The notes beneath the pieces were generated by a model, which worked only from the letters and a program-made list of their open reading frames with translations, was not told the origin of the DNA and did not search any database. Made by a program: the position numbers and the translations under genes. A DNA stretch of 64,000 bases from Stratiolaelaps scimitus (taxonomy: Eukaryota; Arthropoda; Arachnida; Mesostigmata; Laelapidae): assembly GCA_019614645.1 (NCBI GenBank), contig JABWDB010000007.1, positions 6,957,501-7,021,500 of the forward strand. The letters are read 5' to 3'. This document shows positions 1-14,400 of this stretch, one piece after another; position 1 is the stretch's first letter; every line of letters begins with the position of its first letter.

Positions 1-3000
1 CCTTGAAGAACAACAAGAGATAAAACCCCTGAAGGCTTCATCTGAAAATGTCGTCAACATGACAACTTTTGACCCTCTGGCAGTCGGCATTAGACCGACT
101 TCGACTCATTTTGGCGCAAATGAAACATAGAAAATAAAGGTAACTCATGACGTATCTGGAGCAAATGGACTCTGCTTGTATTATAATAGTAATTAATTTC
201 ACAATGCTAAAACAAGCTTCTTTTTAAGCCGCTGAACGAGATGGTTATGTGGCATCTGTACACCTCCGCTAGGGAAAACACGTACGGTAAGTGCCCATTG
301 AATTGAGTTTACCCGTCATTCATCGGACATTTCAATGAACATCATGAAACAGATACATAATGTGTGCATTATGGTTAAAAGTGACACACGGCCGAAAATA
401 TGGGATGGTCTAAAATGATTGGAAGGTCTAAAAATTATTGGAAGGTTATAATGCATTACGACGACTCACAAGTGGCAGTGCGATAGAGCTTCTTAAAGAT
501 GCGCTATGATAATGATACTAGCTAAGAATATATATTACCCACTGAAACGCAAGTCGTCGTGGAACAGTACGAAATACTACAAAAATATAATGAAAACCAC
601 CAAGAAATGCCATTCGACCGCGCCCAGCCCCCCGGTGCTGTGAGGTTCATCCATGGTGACAAAATAGTCCAATTAGAAAAATCCCATTCATGTCCGCATG
701 TACGACAGCGTGTCGCTGTTCTTGAGCGCGTCGAGTGAATTCAACATGAGTTACAACCCTCCAGTGTATAGGCTCTTTGCCTACCCGATGTTAATCTCCA
801 TCTCCGGATATATTAACACACAGCTCACACTTAATTGATCGCTATCGTCCGAGCGGGGTTGTTTGGTTGTTCGCAATATACTCATCAACACGTTTCCTTA
901 GCAAAGGTTTTACAGATACGGATCTCTGCATCTATGGACCACCCATGTGGTGGACCCGGAACCCATCGCAAACGTTCGTGGGAAGAAAACAAACTAGTGG
1001 AAATCTATTACAATGGAGTTAGCTAAAAAATAGCTCGAAGATGTTCAAAGGATTCTGAACGTTGCGCGAGAATGTGTCGTATAAATAGCGACAGAATAGA
1101 GGCCGAGGATTCGGCGGCGGCAGCAGCTGTTCCTTTGGGAACGAAAAGACGTTTTTGTAACCAGCTGACATCTCGTGGACTGGCGAAAGATGAAACTGCG
1201 AAATTTTCTATTGATACCGACGAAATCCAACAGGTTGGTCCCGACCCCAATTTGGCTCAACCGGCGCGCGCTGGCGGTCTTCCTTGTAAAGATTGCGGAA
1301 ATTACGACACGATGTAAAAAAGTGATATACGTTGAATCGGTGAATCCAATGCAAAGTCCGTGTTTTTTTTCATCGCGCCTCTTTACTCGTAGGAGGTTAT
1401 GTTAAAGAAATATTAGCTTATGCCCATTTACAGTTGGGCACATTGTGGCCAAGACCAGGACGGAAATTTTTATCCTGCGGAGGATTCAACGATATTCCAC
1501 TCAATCGTTCTCTAACATCATCTGACAGACACGTATTCCGTCGTCGATGTAAACTCGATTCGAGGCGATGTCGTTCCTATGGATGTGGTATAAAAATATA
1601 GACGTCATATTCATGAAACAAAGCGTTGCTTTTTGCCCTGATGCCTGGGGACGGATGGGTCATTTGATGGAGTCTACGACGACGGGTTCAAAGTGACTGT
1701 TCGCATAAAAATCACTCGAAAGTGGTAATTCTTTTCTCGAGAAAGGAAATCCTCATTTTGTCGGGGCGGCGACTACGTTTGCCTTCTCATCCTTCGATGC
1801 CTAGAACAAGATGAGTGTGAGAACGACAAAGCGGAGAAGCCCTGTGCTTCGCCATCCGCGTGACTTCTGCAACGGTTCTCGTCGAACAAATCGGTATATA
1901 TATATATATATCTTATACGTTTAGCTTTGGTCAAGAACGAAATATATTTTCTCTATCGGGTTTGGTAATGCTTTATTTTTGGTGTCTATTTTGGATGTAT
2001 TATATCGTAGACCAGCATCGACACTAGGAAGGTACAAGGCGACACCTCAGAATTATTCAGCATATCCCGAGACAGAGCACTCGTTCAAATGTTTGCTTCA
2101 ATACTACTTATACTGATCATGATACATTATTGTGCCATCCTTGCACTCGCTAGAGTGTTCGAGTTACGTCGTCAAAGGCGTGTTGTCCCCCATAATTGCT
2201 CCGAAGGCTTAGTCGAACTCATCAGCAAAACAGGTATTCAACGAAAGATCCACGTCTCACAACCGCAAGCTCAGCATGTACTTCCCAGCAGCAGGGGCAG
2301 ATCAGCTGCCTCTTAGCTGTCGATGGAAGGATGTAACACGAAGCGACGGCTATGCCAGCAGATTGAATTCATTAATTGCTTTGCTTAATTTTACTGCTGA
2401 TTATGAGCACGAAATACACAGGAGAAACCAGTCGGCAGCTGAGCTGATTCAACTCATTCAACAACGATACGTGACAAAACGATTTCTCGGATCGTCGAAA
2501 TAACAAGACCAACGTATGCACAAATGTATATCATTTATTTGATCCTATGATAATATTCTATTGGATGAGTACGCATCCACTTGGACTTCCTTAGCTGACG
2601 TGATCTCATCAACGTCCGTATGGGGCCATCGATTTGATTTTCTGCCTAAGTTGGCTCAATTGTTTGTTGCTTGAAAAATCGGCAGTCGGTAGATGTTACA
2701 AGCTTAACAACCGTTCTTAAGGCAATTATTAGTATTGGTATTTATGGTACAGATTATGAATCATATCTCTTTTCTTATGTGCGAATGCTACCTAGACATC
2801 CGTCTGCTACCTAATTATGTCTAATTGTCTATAGGTATAATAACTGTTTATATTAAGTATCTCGATGACTGATGAACTTTGTATAGACGGCATTTGCAAA
2901 CCGAATCACTTTTATCAGGCGCGTATAGCCCTCTGTGCGCAAAGAGTACATGCAGCATAATGAATCAACACTTGTAGCCGGGTATCCGGGTGGAAACAAT

Positions 3001-4268
3001 TATTTGCCGTTAATAATAAGGGTAAAATTTGACTTTCAGTATGGCTTGCTTCGAATACTACAGCATCGTTGTTGCCCATTGTACGCAACAACACGACTGG
3101 TAATCAGGGCGTTCAAGTTGCGGGCGACACATACCCTGGTTTCAACAGCAGCGCTATTTTTAGGACTATTTCGATAGGCGCGTGCTGGCAGTGTTTGTGT
3201 ATCTGTCACCTGATCATGTGAAGCGTATCGCGCAACCTTTGCCCAGTGATGTATCCCACTCGTGCCTGGTTTGCGGATGACTGTAGCCGTGAAAGACTAA
3301 GCCGTCCATCGGAGGTCGCAGGATTTAAAGCGTACGGCGTCGGGGGCGGAGACTTAGCCTTACAGAAGACTGTAGCCGTCAAAGACCACACCTCCTTTCA
3401 GACGATTCGAACCTGCGAGCTTCGGTGCATCGAGAGCAAATACAAAGGGTTAGTTTTCACGGAGACCGATCCAAGTTTCTGCCATCAATGCTGGAGGCCG
3501 TCGGTTCAAATCATCTGATGGGAGACTCAAGACTGCAATAGGAACTTTAATGTACAGGTGGTTGCATCTTCGATTCCATACGATGCAACAAAGATCTCAG
3601 ACAGCACAACAGGCTGAGCTTTTCTTTTAAGAAAACTTCTTTTAAACTAATCGCTAGCTCTGAACCGTTATCAACGTATTTCCGGAGTGCAGTTCGTCCG
3701 TGCGCCCATTTTTGACAATATCTATATACCCAGCGCACATCTAACATACTCATTGCCACTATTACCTGGTGTGATTCATTGACCTCAGCTTGAGAGGAGC
3801 CGGCCATTGTTTATTGTTGAATCGGGAAAGCGGATCCAGTAATTAATAGGTAAATATATGCAGTTGTACTTAGGACGACGCTATTGTCAACGACAGTGAG
3901 GGCCCCAGTAGCAAACTGGCCAAGGAGAAACTACAAAATAAGGCATACACTCAAATAACAGCAGACGCAAACACATATTTAAACGGTTTTCACACAAAAC
4001 CGATATCCAGCGTTAGGGTCCTGGCTACCGCGCTGAGGTAATGCTTGTATAGTGTACAATACAGTATGTATGTGTCACTTCGATATGCGGCCATCATAAA
4101 CGGGTGTTTTATCTAAATCGAGATGAGATCTCCTTAAGAGTCATTAAAATGAGTCACCTTATGTTCACATGTCGCGGAACTAACACCGTGTTGTGATGAC
4201 CCTTTTCTATAAGCGAAATTCCATGATCTGCGGTTTCATTTTATGATTAAACTAAAGCCTACGTCCAA
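1..4268. other. 3' flank of the channel gene, no gene supported
   Basis: I read both strands and found no exon, RNA gene or element that I can defend. Open frames here are short (under about 95 codons), lack recognisable domains and have no convincing splice context. A (TA)n tract lies at about 1895-1911. Near 3250-3380 the motif GACTGTAGCCGT followed by (g/c)AAAGAC occurs twice about 85 bp apart. Confidence 0.6.
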
Positions 4269-4274
4269 TTTATT
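4269..4274 (-). terminator. Candidate poly(A) signal of the channel gene
   Basis: AATAAA on the minus strand, about 180 nt beyond the TAA stop at 4453. It is the nearest canonical hexamer I noticed downstream of the last exon. No cleavage site can be proven from sequence alone. Confidence 0.4.
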
Positions 4275-4452
4275 TGATCGTATTATTAATAACGGCCCCG
4301 TAATTGAGTCCCATTATTACCAACGAGACCTGAACTACTGGACCTCAAGTCAATGATATATACTTGATGCTACCGTTTGACATGGGATACTACAGATCCC
4401 CTTTCTTTTTTTACATATGTGTAAAAGTGGCAGGAAAGCAACAATTGTTTCA

Positions 4453-4627
4453 TTAGTCATTCGTTCGTTGCCATCCGTCTTCAGCAAGCTGGGTGTATCC
4501 GACCCAGTAAAGGACATTAAGAACGATAAAACTGGCGGGGAAGAGGACCCTCGAACAGCGATCAATCTGCGAGACCGAGTTCACCGTTTGACCTCGAGGA
4601 GCACTGTTGCGCATTTCGTCACGGTAT
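4453..4627 (-). CDS. Grd: Channel gene, last coding exon (TM4 and stop)
   Basis: The acceptor reads ctttttcag before ATACCG. The exon completes an Arg codon begun in the previous exon and encodes 57 residues then TAA. It contains YRDEMRNS, then [16 protein letters not shown], which leads directly into TM4 ([14 protein letters not shown]), and a short hydrophilic tail ending QRTND. The SQID(R/K)xSRVLFP approach to TM4 is diagnostic of this receptor family. Phase matches the donor at 5386 exactly. Confidence 0.95.
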
Positions 4628-7600
4628 CTGAAAAAGGCGCACGTCCGCATGCCGATCGAGGTGAGCCATCTGCTGCAAATCTGTATATGAAAATATAATG
4701 GCTCCATTGTAGAATAATAGTAATAGTAACAATAGTAATAATCCTAAACCAAACTTCAGAGAAACGCTAAAAAACACTTTTTTTTGTAGAGGAAATTTCC
4801 ACCTTCTTGCGGCAATAAATGATATTACTGAGTACATATATACTGCGATGAAAGTGAGATTTTGGCGGAAGCAAGCCAACAGGGCAGCAGTATGTGCATG
4901 TTTATCTAAGTGTTTAGGGGCTTACTACCTTAGTTTCAGAAGCCTTATCTTGGCCGCTTAGTTTTTTTCAACCCGTCGACTCTACTGATTGACCTTATTG
5001 GACCGTCGTCGAGACACAACGTCTTCACAGACGAACTTAAGCTTTGCAACTGTTTGATCAGTTGCACAGGAGAAATCGACATTCAAATCAACCCTCTGAA
5101 CCTTCGGGTAAAGATATTGAACGTATATTCTAATATAATTAATCCCAATGTCGTGGCGCCTGTAGCCCACCAATAGGATGAAATCGGCAAAGGGGGAAGG
5201 AATCATCTCATGAGATTGCCTTTACACAGCGAAAGGTCTTGACCACTCGAAATTCATTATTGTTATTCTGAGTTATAATTGCCTTGTTAGCTAGCCCTTC
5301 ATTTGCTAAGCAATAATATCTGATTTAATAATCATGATAACAAAGGGTTATAGGTCAAGGCTAATTAAGAACGAATGCTAATTACCTTTTGTCGCCGACA
5401 ATGCAGTAAAGAAACTGAAGGCAGCGATTTACTCTTCTGCGCGCTGGCCGTGGTGGGGGTGGTATGTATTGTATAGCCGTTCTCGCATGCTGAGCTCCGT
5501 ATCTTGGAGGGTGCAAGCCGCCCGATCCGCCACTGACGTTCTGAATTCGAACCGAACCGCGGGACGTGTTTGCGTGGGGCCCTAGGGGGGCACTGCAGGT
5601 CCGATAACGCATGCCGCCGCCCCGACCCGTAGCAAAGTCCATGGTCTGTGGATAAGCGCTCACCTGCCACCAGTCAAACAAAAGGTATGAGTGCGCTGTC
5701 AGCGTCATTAGACGGGTGGATATAAGTTGAGGCACTAAACCCCTCGGCATTATCACCATCTGATTAAAGTCCTGTTTCATACGGGCTTCAGTGTCGTCAT
5801 AGGGTACCCTGTGAACATCAAGAATTAGTCTGGGTGTAGGATATCTTCAGGTGAAGTTATATTTCAATTGGGTGCATGACACGGCCCATAAAATGGACCT
5901 ATGAGAAGAAGTGCTATAACCTGACTGCCTCTGTAAATCTCTAAGAAATATTTGTGTCCCATTAGGCTGAATATTACGGGGTACTTGATTTGTTTAGTCT
6001 GTTTGAAAAACCCATTAAACAGTATACGAAGGATCACAATACTGTGCGCGAGGAGCCATTTCGAGGATGAACACCCTGCAGTCGTGTGCGGACGAACGAA
6101 AACTTCAAGTATTACAGAACATGTGCGTGCATGGGACGGCTTGCTTTGTGGATTCGGGACAAGTTTATTGTTCCTCAGAAGGATGCCATCAGTATATGGT
6201 TGAGAACTAACTAAGTTTTGGACATAGAACACATTGTATACATTGATGACATCTAGCTTCGTTTGTTGTAGGCAGTACGCTATATAACCAGGGGCGGCGA
6301 TCTTCGATAGTGTTCCGTGCAAGCTGCTTCAACAATGGCTTAGCTCAACTCATGTAGACGTGTCGTAAGACCTTCAATCTGGTCACCACTTTCAATACGT
6401 GTCATATTGTCTGCTTGCTTCAGATCGTCCTTGGCGCGTTGACTCGCAAGGTTCGCGCATGCTCGAACAAAGAGACAAGCATTTCATACGCGGGCGGTAT
6501 CCATTATATATCTGCGGAGGTCAGTTTCTCAAATCAGTATTCGATATTCAATAAAAATCACCTGCAACGAATAGTAATTACTCGAGTCTGATAGGAATAA
6601 CCGTCGACCGCAGATTCATAGCGGTGAACAGGACAAACCTGGTTAAAGGCGTTAACCTCAGTCCAGACGTATCTCTCGAGATCGGAGTGTCCTCGCTTCA
6701 AATACTGCGAATCGTCATCGTCAACGTCATCGTCTACGTCGCAGTACTCGAAGTCCTCCTCGCTGTCATCGTCAGTTTCTGAAGTTACACACGATAGCAC
6801 GCGGACGCCGTGAGTCAGACCAAATCCGATGTCGTCACGTTATTCGTATTAAGCAAACACAGGAAAGAAGTGTGGGTTACCTATCGGGTACAAGCCAGCG
6901 ACCCGAACGCTAGAAAAGGCCGCTGATCAGTTAGGTTATTCAATAGATGCTCTACTGTACAATAGATGTTGACACGAGCGGAACAGTCACGGTCTCGTCT
7001 GGGTGGCTACTGTCGAAGGTAGCAAACGACATCAGCCACGTCCAATAGGTCCGAACAGCGACTATGCTATTGAACCGCGCATTGGTTTTGATTTAAGAGA
7101 TTAAAGTTTTAGAGGAAGAGCAAAAATAAAAAGGACCTTTAATTTATAAGCCTTTATTATACACATCTACCTTATAATAGGCTATGGTTAGAGAGTCAGA
7201 TAGAAGACATTATGCGTTCAGATACATACATGAAAAGTACGTTCGCGCCCGTGTCTGACAAAAGCGTTTCGTGTGGCTTGCGTTTGCGCTTGGAGTAATT
7301 GTGTTCTATTTTTCGGCCACCTATATTGACTCTATGCTCGCCTGAGGCAACTGGCAGCACTACTCCTGCTAGAATTTCATAGGACCACTTCGACGCTGCT
7401 GGCTGAAACACTGATTAAATAACAGATGTCTTCGTGTAACCAGCCACACGACTGTAATAAACTGAAAACTCAATTTACTCGAACCTCTCGTATGTGTCTC
7501 ATCCACTATTGTGGAAGCAGTAGGAAATCCTGCTGAACTTGGAGCCGTCTTAATAAATATCTAACGAGAACGCGCACGACGAGACAAAACCAACATTATC

Positions 7601-10600
7601 ATGAACTCGTCAGAAAATACTGTCTTCGTTAAGGACATGGCGAAACGGATCTTCGTCGACAATACCATTTCTAGCGAAGGCAGGTACGCAGACCTTGCAG
7701 CCGATACTCACGGATTTGTCACGTGAGATTAAATGAAGGCTAGGATAGATGTGAAGCTCTTTGTTGTCGAATAATTTTCGAAGTCCAGCGTCGTACGGCG
7801 GTAATATTTCGTTTTCTCGAACGTGGAGAAAAAGCTAAGGATAGAGAGGGGTTACAAAACACCTATAGTGTAATCCCAAACCCGCTGCTGTCCCATCGAG
7901 AGCACATGAGCCCCCTGGGTGGGCTCAGCCATGGCTGCACTGTGTTAAATAGATGGATCAGTACGCGAGGCATTGGCCACACGAATTTATATGAGATAAA
8001 AATATTATATTGTAATGAGTCGTCAGCCGCACCATACGTTTTTGTAGAGCAACGGCTCACTCGTGGGCTGTCATCGATCTCCTAAATAATACGAACATCA
8101 CTTCAGAAACCAGTTAATTCTTTGAAAAGTAACCATCGATAGAAATAAGCTGCTCTATCTATTTGTGATCTATTATTTTGGAGAAATTAGTCATGCAACG
8201 ATCCAGAAATGCTCAAGAGAGCACACATGACGTATCGCATTTGCCTCTACTTCCTTCCGATATTTCTGTTCATACTAAATCTATGGAGAGTCTTTCGATA
8301 TTTCTGTCCATACTAAATCTATGGAGAGTCTCTCGAATAGAGGAAACGAGAACTATTTAGATAGTGAGATCGTTGATTTTAATAATTCGCTATCGGATCA
8401 TTGAGCCGTAAAGTGGTGATTTTAGGCGTCGTTCCGCTTGAGAGCGCTGCGTTTACACGATCTATAAGCGACGACGCTTCAAACACTACGCGATCCAAGT
8501 ACCAGCAACGAGCTAAGCGCTACGAACGTTGTATTCTGAAGGCTGTGGGGAAAAATGCATCTAACACCTTCGGGAAATTACCTAACTCTAGGGTTCTTCT
8601 GTACTGCATCCATCGAATGACTCCTTCCTTTCCTAACATTTGCACACGCGTTTTCCACAAAAAAAAATATGTATATATATATATAAGAAGCAAGCAGCTA
8701 TGATATTTCTATGTATACCTTCCTGCCCGGGGAAGTATTCACCCGATCCAACCTTCGTGAAGTAATGGACTCCAGCATACTCTAGTAGTGTGAGCATCAC
8801 AAAGGCGAAGCACATGATCACAAACCAGTCCAACGCCGTCGGGTACGCTACCTTTATGTCAGTAACATCGAGATTCAAATAACAAATGAACGTACATTTT
8901 AAATTAGCCATCTATTTGAAACGTGATGTTGGCCTTTCGGTAATAAACGTCAACCTCATCATAACCTCATCTTCGAACGCAATCGTGACTGTGTAGCCTT
9001 CATCTTAGCCTTCATCTGCGTGGACTCGTTGACTCGCTTCTGGCTAAGATCAAAGTGTAGGTCGAATTAGGTATCATGCAGTTACAACGGTGTAGCGTCC
9101 ACTCGATTCGTATGCATTTATGCTAGGGGCGTACATATTCTAATAGGTTGGATAGTTAATTCACGTTCGCGACTCGTCACCTTCGACCTATGTGCTGTTT
9201 GCTTCGTAGAAATTCTAATAGACACATATGCGTCGAGATTTCTATCCGCCAGCAACCTACCTACCTATAACTATAACCGTACTGTCTTTGTATAACCCTA
9301 CTGTAGAGCAGGAGATGTTATATACATTTGTGACGTACAACTTCAGGTGACGAACTGTAAGGTGTAACAGTGGAATTGCTACGTTTTGGCTTAAACTTAG
9401 TTCGCTAATTGCATATATGCAATTCGTCGAAGCGATGGCCTTGGGAAGCCTATAGTGACTGTCGTTGTTACCTTGGGCAGATCGGTTCGGGTATCCGAGC
9501 CGAAAGTCGACAAGGTCAGGACAGTTGTGATTCCTGTGAACAATATCAGAATCAATCATCGGATCAATTGCCTTTTCAAGCGGATTCAACCTGAGCGGCG
9601 CCGGGTCTATTTTAATGCGCTTAAAAAGTCTGCATCATACCTACATGCACACGGGGTAGAATTGCATCATTAACTGACGCATTGGTGTAATTGTGAACAA
9701 CAAACAATGGATAGAGTTAAGTGCACAGTCGGAACCCTCTCGTTCTTATCGTCTTTTATTTCGTTAGTAACTTTACTTATTTCATACACCATTAGCACTC
9801 CATCGGTCAAGTGTGGTATATTGTTCAAATTGTCAGTTATTTCTAGATGGCCATCCACTATGAGCTGTCCCCTATTCTCGCCGTCAATTGATGTCACAAC
9901 GCGTCCTCAGGCAACACTGACCTTTGTGCCTCCATTGGCACATAACGACTGGTTCGATACGTATTAACATACCTACATACTCAATGAATGCCATTCGCAT
10001 GATGATGGTAAACAATGGTGCTAATGACGATTATTCACTCGAGGCATTGGCTGACAACGATGCACTCAACTACTTCCGTCGACTACGTGGCATCTCTCCC
10101 CGTAGAATTTCCTTAGAATTGTACACACAGCAGCCGTGTGCACACTCAACCGGGACGGCAGGTATGGTCCGTTGTTTTTGTTTTCTTTGGGGATCATTTG
10201 ATTGGCGCTTCTAGACGCCGAAATTCTCCGATAAAAGAGATGTGTTCCTGTTCTTATCCTTATCCGGGCACGTATACCCTTCGAGCAGAACGTATTTACT
10301 TAGCCGGCCGCGTCTGTCAACCCAATATATCCTCTCACCGTCGGCGTGCCCGCCGCGGGGCCCCAACAACCACTGGTAGGATGTCAATATCAGATACAGT
10401 GCAGGTACATCTATCTCTGAGTACGTGATCAATACGTACCATAGCTACAGCGTTTCGCTAAGATGAGTGCTGCTTCCGTATCGGCCTAAGCGTATGATCA
10501 GCACGGACAACATGCCGTTCCCGATGGTGCACGTTAGCGCCGTATTAACCACGTGATGTGCTAATGCTTTCTAGACGGCTTGTTGTATATAGATGATCAT

Positions 10601-11136
10601 AGCATCTCCTTCCGGCTAGCCTTGACTGGGGGCCTCTCTCGAAGGGATAGCGGCTCCGAACAGTTCAGCTTCGAGAACAGCCTTCTTTTCTTCGAATTTC
10701 CAAGCAAAAAGCCGCCGCATCGATAAAAGAAACACCCATGGTTCCCCATCGCCTTAAACGACCCACAAAATCTCCGTCATTTCATTTATTATATTTTCCA
10801 ACCAAGTTGCAATATTAAGGCCTTCGCATACACGCGGCACGCAGCACAATCTAATTCTATATTTGGTCAACCCCTTCCCCAGTTATTGTTCTCCTTGCCG
10901 TAGGCAATTGCCATGAACACAATGAACCTTTTTGAGGGATATTTAAGCTGTTTTAAGCCGCATGTCGTCAGCGCACATATTGATGACGCACAGAAATCCT
11001 ACTTAGGCCATATTTAAGAAAATGGCGCTTTTCACTCCGCGCTCGTTCCGTTCCCCGATTCGTCACGTGACGGACTTAAGGACATCAATGCCTTTATAAT
11101 CTGTTCCCGGCTTTCCTTTTCTTTTTCTTTTATATA

Positions 11137-11185
<49 letters not shown>

Positions 11186-11441
11186 ATCTTCATCGACGGT
11201 GATTCTCTCTCCCTCACTCTCTCTCCCTTGTTCGCTCTTTGTCTTGCCATGTTAGTACAGTCTATCGATATGACACATTCGACCCTTTCAAAGGGATACA
11301 ATAGTGCAACTGGTTCTCGCATCGCGGATAGACACGAATACACGTTTCTTTCGTTTCTCCTATCGCAGCAGTGTTCGTCGTCTATAAGCTGCCTTTGCGA
11401 AATATGGACGCTACTCAGCTGCATGACTTGCCGAGTGCTTT

Positions 11442-11473
<32 letters not shown>

Positions 11474-14400
11474 CAGATGCTTACTAGCGAGTATGCCAGC
11501 AAGCTGAAGTATGCCGTACGGGAATATCGCATCTTCTGACAGCCGACCCATCGGCTACCCTCGTCCGCTGAGAGTATCCCTCTATCATCTTACGTCGTCA
11601 GCTGGCAGCACAATTTACGCTGCCAGCATCGCCACGACGACAATGACCACTACTGCCAGGGGCTACCGCTTTCTGAAAGTGTCTTAACACTTAGCAGCAG
11701 CGGAAACCGCAGCGACAGCCGCAGAAGCAACAGTAGCTAGCTCCACTGCGACGGTATCTCGGAGCAGACTACGCGGACGAAGACGACATGGACGATCGGC
11801 CAGGATAAAAAGACGTTTACGCTTGGACGACTAGTGATTATTAGCGAGCGAGCGATCGGTGAGAACAGGGTGCGCTAGGAGAGGGACACGCCTCCAATAA
11901 ATACTATAGAAATACAACACGGAGTAGCGAGGCGTCGATAGCGAAGACAGTAGAGCCAAGCCGGTCCGCCTTTCGGCTTGGAAGATTGCACTGCCTGTAT
12001 GCAGCAAGAGGCGGAGGCTGCGGCGGTCGCAGCGGCAGCATCGTCGCCTCCTAAACGGAACAACTATACGGGGGTACGTGATCGAACCAACCAACCACCA
12101 TTGACCATCCACGTCCAGAGACGCTTTGAGGTTTTCCACGGCTGGAAGGACACGAATGGCCCACAAGGCAGACATCGGCGACTCCCAGCCGGCTGTCGTG
12201 CCGCCGTCAAAGGCGATGAGAGCACTAGGCAAAAGGGGACCCGTAATGATTGATGGTTGGGTAAGAGCGCACAGCCAGCTGGGGTGGTTCTGGTTGGTGG
12301 TTACGCTGATTTTGTGACGTCGGCGTTACGGGCTATAATAAGAAGAAGGAGGGAGATAGAGAGGGAGAGATAGGGAGGCTAACAAGTGAATTGCTTTAAT
12401 GATTATCTTGAAAGAGATGCCGCCAGCGAGGACTTGTTCACAAAGGTATGAAAATGTTGTCCCTCGCTGTGTTGAGAGGCAATGACATCGCCTTCCTCGG
12501 GACATTGTCGACCTCACCACCCCCCCACCCACCCCCCCCATAATCCCTAGAAATAATAATTGCTAACTACTGTATGTTTGAATAAATAATCCTTTCAGTA
12601 ACCATTAAATGTTGTGCTTCTTCGAGAAATCATTGGCATGCATCAGCCGACCACAAACGGAACGTGCTTGTAAGTAACGGGTACGGTGTGCAGCAGCATA
12701 TCGATAATATATTGTGTTATAACTTGACTGGATTTCTACTTACCGAGTCCAACCCGATCAGCTGTGGCCTCTCTGTTAATCCAAAATGACACCCATGAGA
12801 GGACAACCAAGAGGATACAAGGAACATACACCTGCAATCCGCAGAGGCACAGTAAATGCCTAAATATTGAGACAACTCTATGAGCGTATAGGTCATTTCA
12901 TAAGAAGTTCTCCTTGGTAAGGTCGACATCGAATTTTCGAGTAAGTATGGCTGCGCTAACCCTAGAGTCGATTGTCTACGCCTTCTGACGGCTAAAAACG
13001 GACACCATTGAGCCAGATGATACGGATAATCATAGAGTTCAACTTTTAAAAGCTGTCGCGTAGAAGAATAATTTAAAAATAAACTTACGGATTTTTGTTT
13101 GCGGTAGAAACTCACCTGAATCAAAAAATAGCCCATATGCCTGTGAAGGTTGAAGTAGACAACCAGCATTGAGTGCATTGCTGTAAAGCGTCAGCAGGTC
13201 GAAATAATAAACAGTATTAAACTCAGGTTGCGTAGCTGTACCCAGCACACCTTCCTCACATCCGATTTGTTTATCTTGAACTGGCTATCCACGAATAAAA
13301 AAATTGGATGATGGTCACCATTGACGGACACAACACAGAACCAAGGTTAAAACTCCAGTTAAAGGCCAACACCAAATCATATGTATTTTTTGATCATACA
13401 TGTATCTATACGCATACACCATGCATACGTAATATGGGCTATATCAATTCACAGCGACTATACGTGTACGAATGTTACATCCGTATCTAGTTTCCACGTA
13501 GGCATGGATCTGGTGATGTGCGTCGTTACGTGGGGCTGCTACTTACCGCTGTTGACCCTGTGCGACACGTTGTTCTTTGGTATCTCGATAAGGTCGTATT
13601 GTGATAGAACCATGCCCTTCACGAATTCAACGTTGTTCCACTCGAAACGAATTTGCTCCTCTGGGTAGGCATCTGCTCGGGAAGACAAGTCAACTTTAAT
13701 TCATCAGGTAGCTGGAGTCTAAACTAAACTTTTTCGGGCTGACTCTCAGCCAACATTTAACGTAGCTGGAGTCTAGCGGAGGCAAAGCGAATATTAATTG
13801 GTATTTTCTTTAGCATGTATACCCTCTTAGAAGTTCCTAGTTTTTTACCTGGCAACCGAACAAATGTATCTATTCGTACGAGTTTTAGAGCAAACAAATT
13901 CATTTTGAAGTTTCGTTATTAATTCTGTTTATTGGCAGTTCGCTTACTCCAATCGAGCTAGGAAATCTATATTCAAGAATATTCGAAGCATAAGTCTGCC
14001 TTTCGTTGGCTCCAAAATCACGATCAAGGATGTGCCGACTAGGGACTTGGGATATAGTAGTATCCATGCTCACTAGGTTGTGCCGCGAAGTAATCTGTGA
14101 TGTCGGACCCGCTGAAATTGCCCCTGCCTGGAGCGCTTATACAGGTAGGCAGTGATAGCAGTGCTTGACAGAGAAGGACATGGCTGACTTCCTGTCCGAG
14201 ATCGTCATCCTTCTTGAACATAGGACTGAACATCTTGTGGATGGGTACAGATGGGTGAGTGTCCAAAAACATAACATAGCACTGCCAACAACAAGTTGCA
14301 ATGTCGTTCACGATTGGCGATTGTGTGGTTATTTCGATAGGCATACAATAACATAACGTTAATGAAAAGGGATATGGTGTGTCTATAACCTGCATTAATC

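Larger units (their letters stand above)
9534..12743 (-). other. Intron of the channel gene (3,210 bp)
   Basis: Two long (TA)n tracts (11131-11183, 11441-11474) flank a GC-richer block of about 1 kb (11.55-12.5 kb) with CAG/GCC-type triplet richness. In that block open frames exist on both strands, but none shows a known domain. Donor CTCG|GTAAGT, acceptor gttcacag. Confidence 0.7.

Noticed and set aside
3402..3415. B-box-like GGTTCGAATCG on the minus strand, suggestive of a tRNA
   Set aside because: No matching A box or cloverleaf pairing around it.
5864..6322. 152-codon minus-strand open frame
   Set aside because: It lies wholly inside an intron between two exons whose phases fit exactly, and it has no family signature.
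10480..10600. Minus-strand stretch [16 protein letters not shown] considered as the TM2 exon
   Set aside because: The true exon ([11 protein letters not shown]...RTDLPK) was found at 9472-9533 with perfect phase and conservation.
11831..12253. Overlapping open frames on both strands in a GC-rich block
   Set aside because: No domain, and exons on both sides already join in phase without it.
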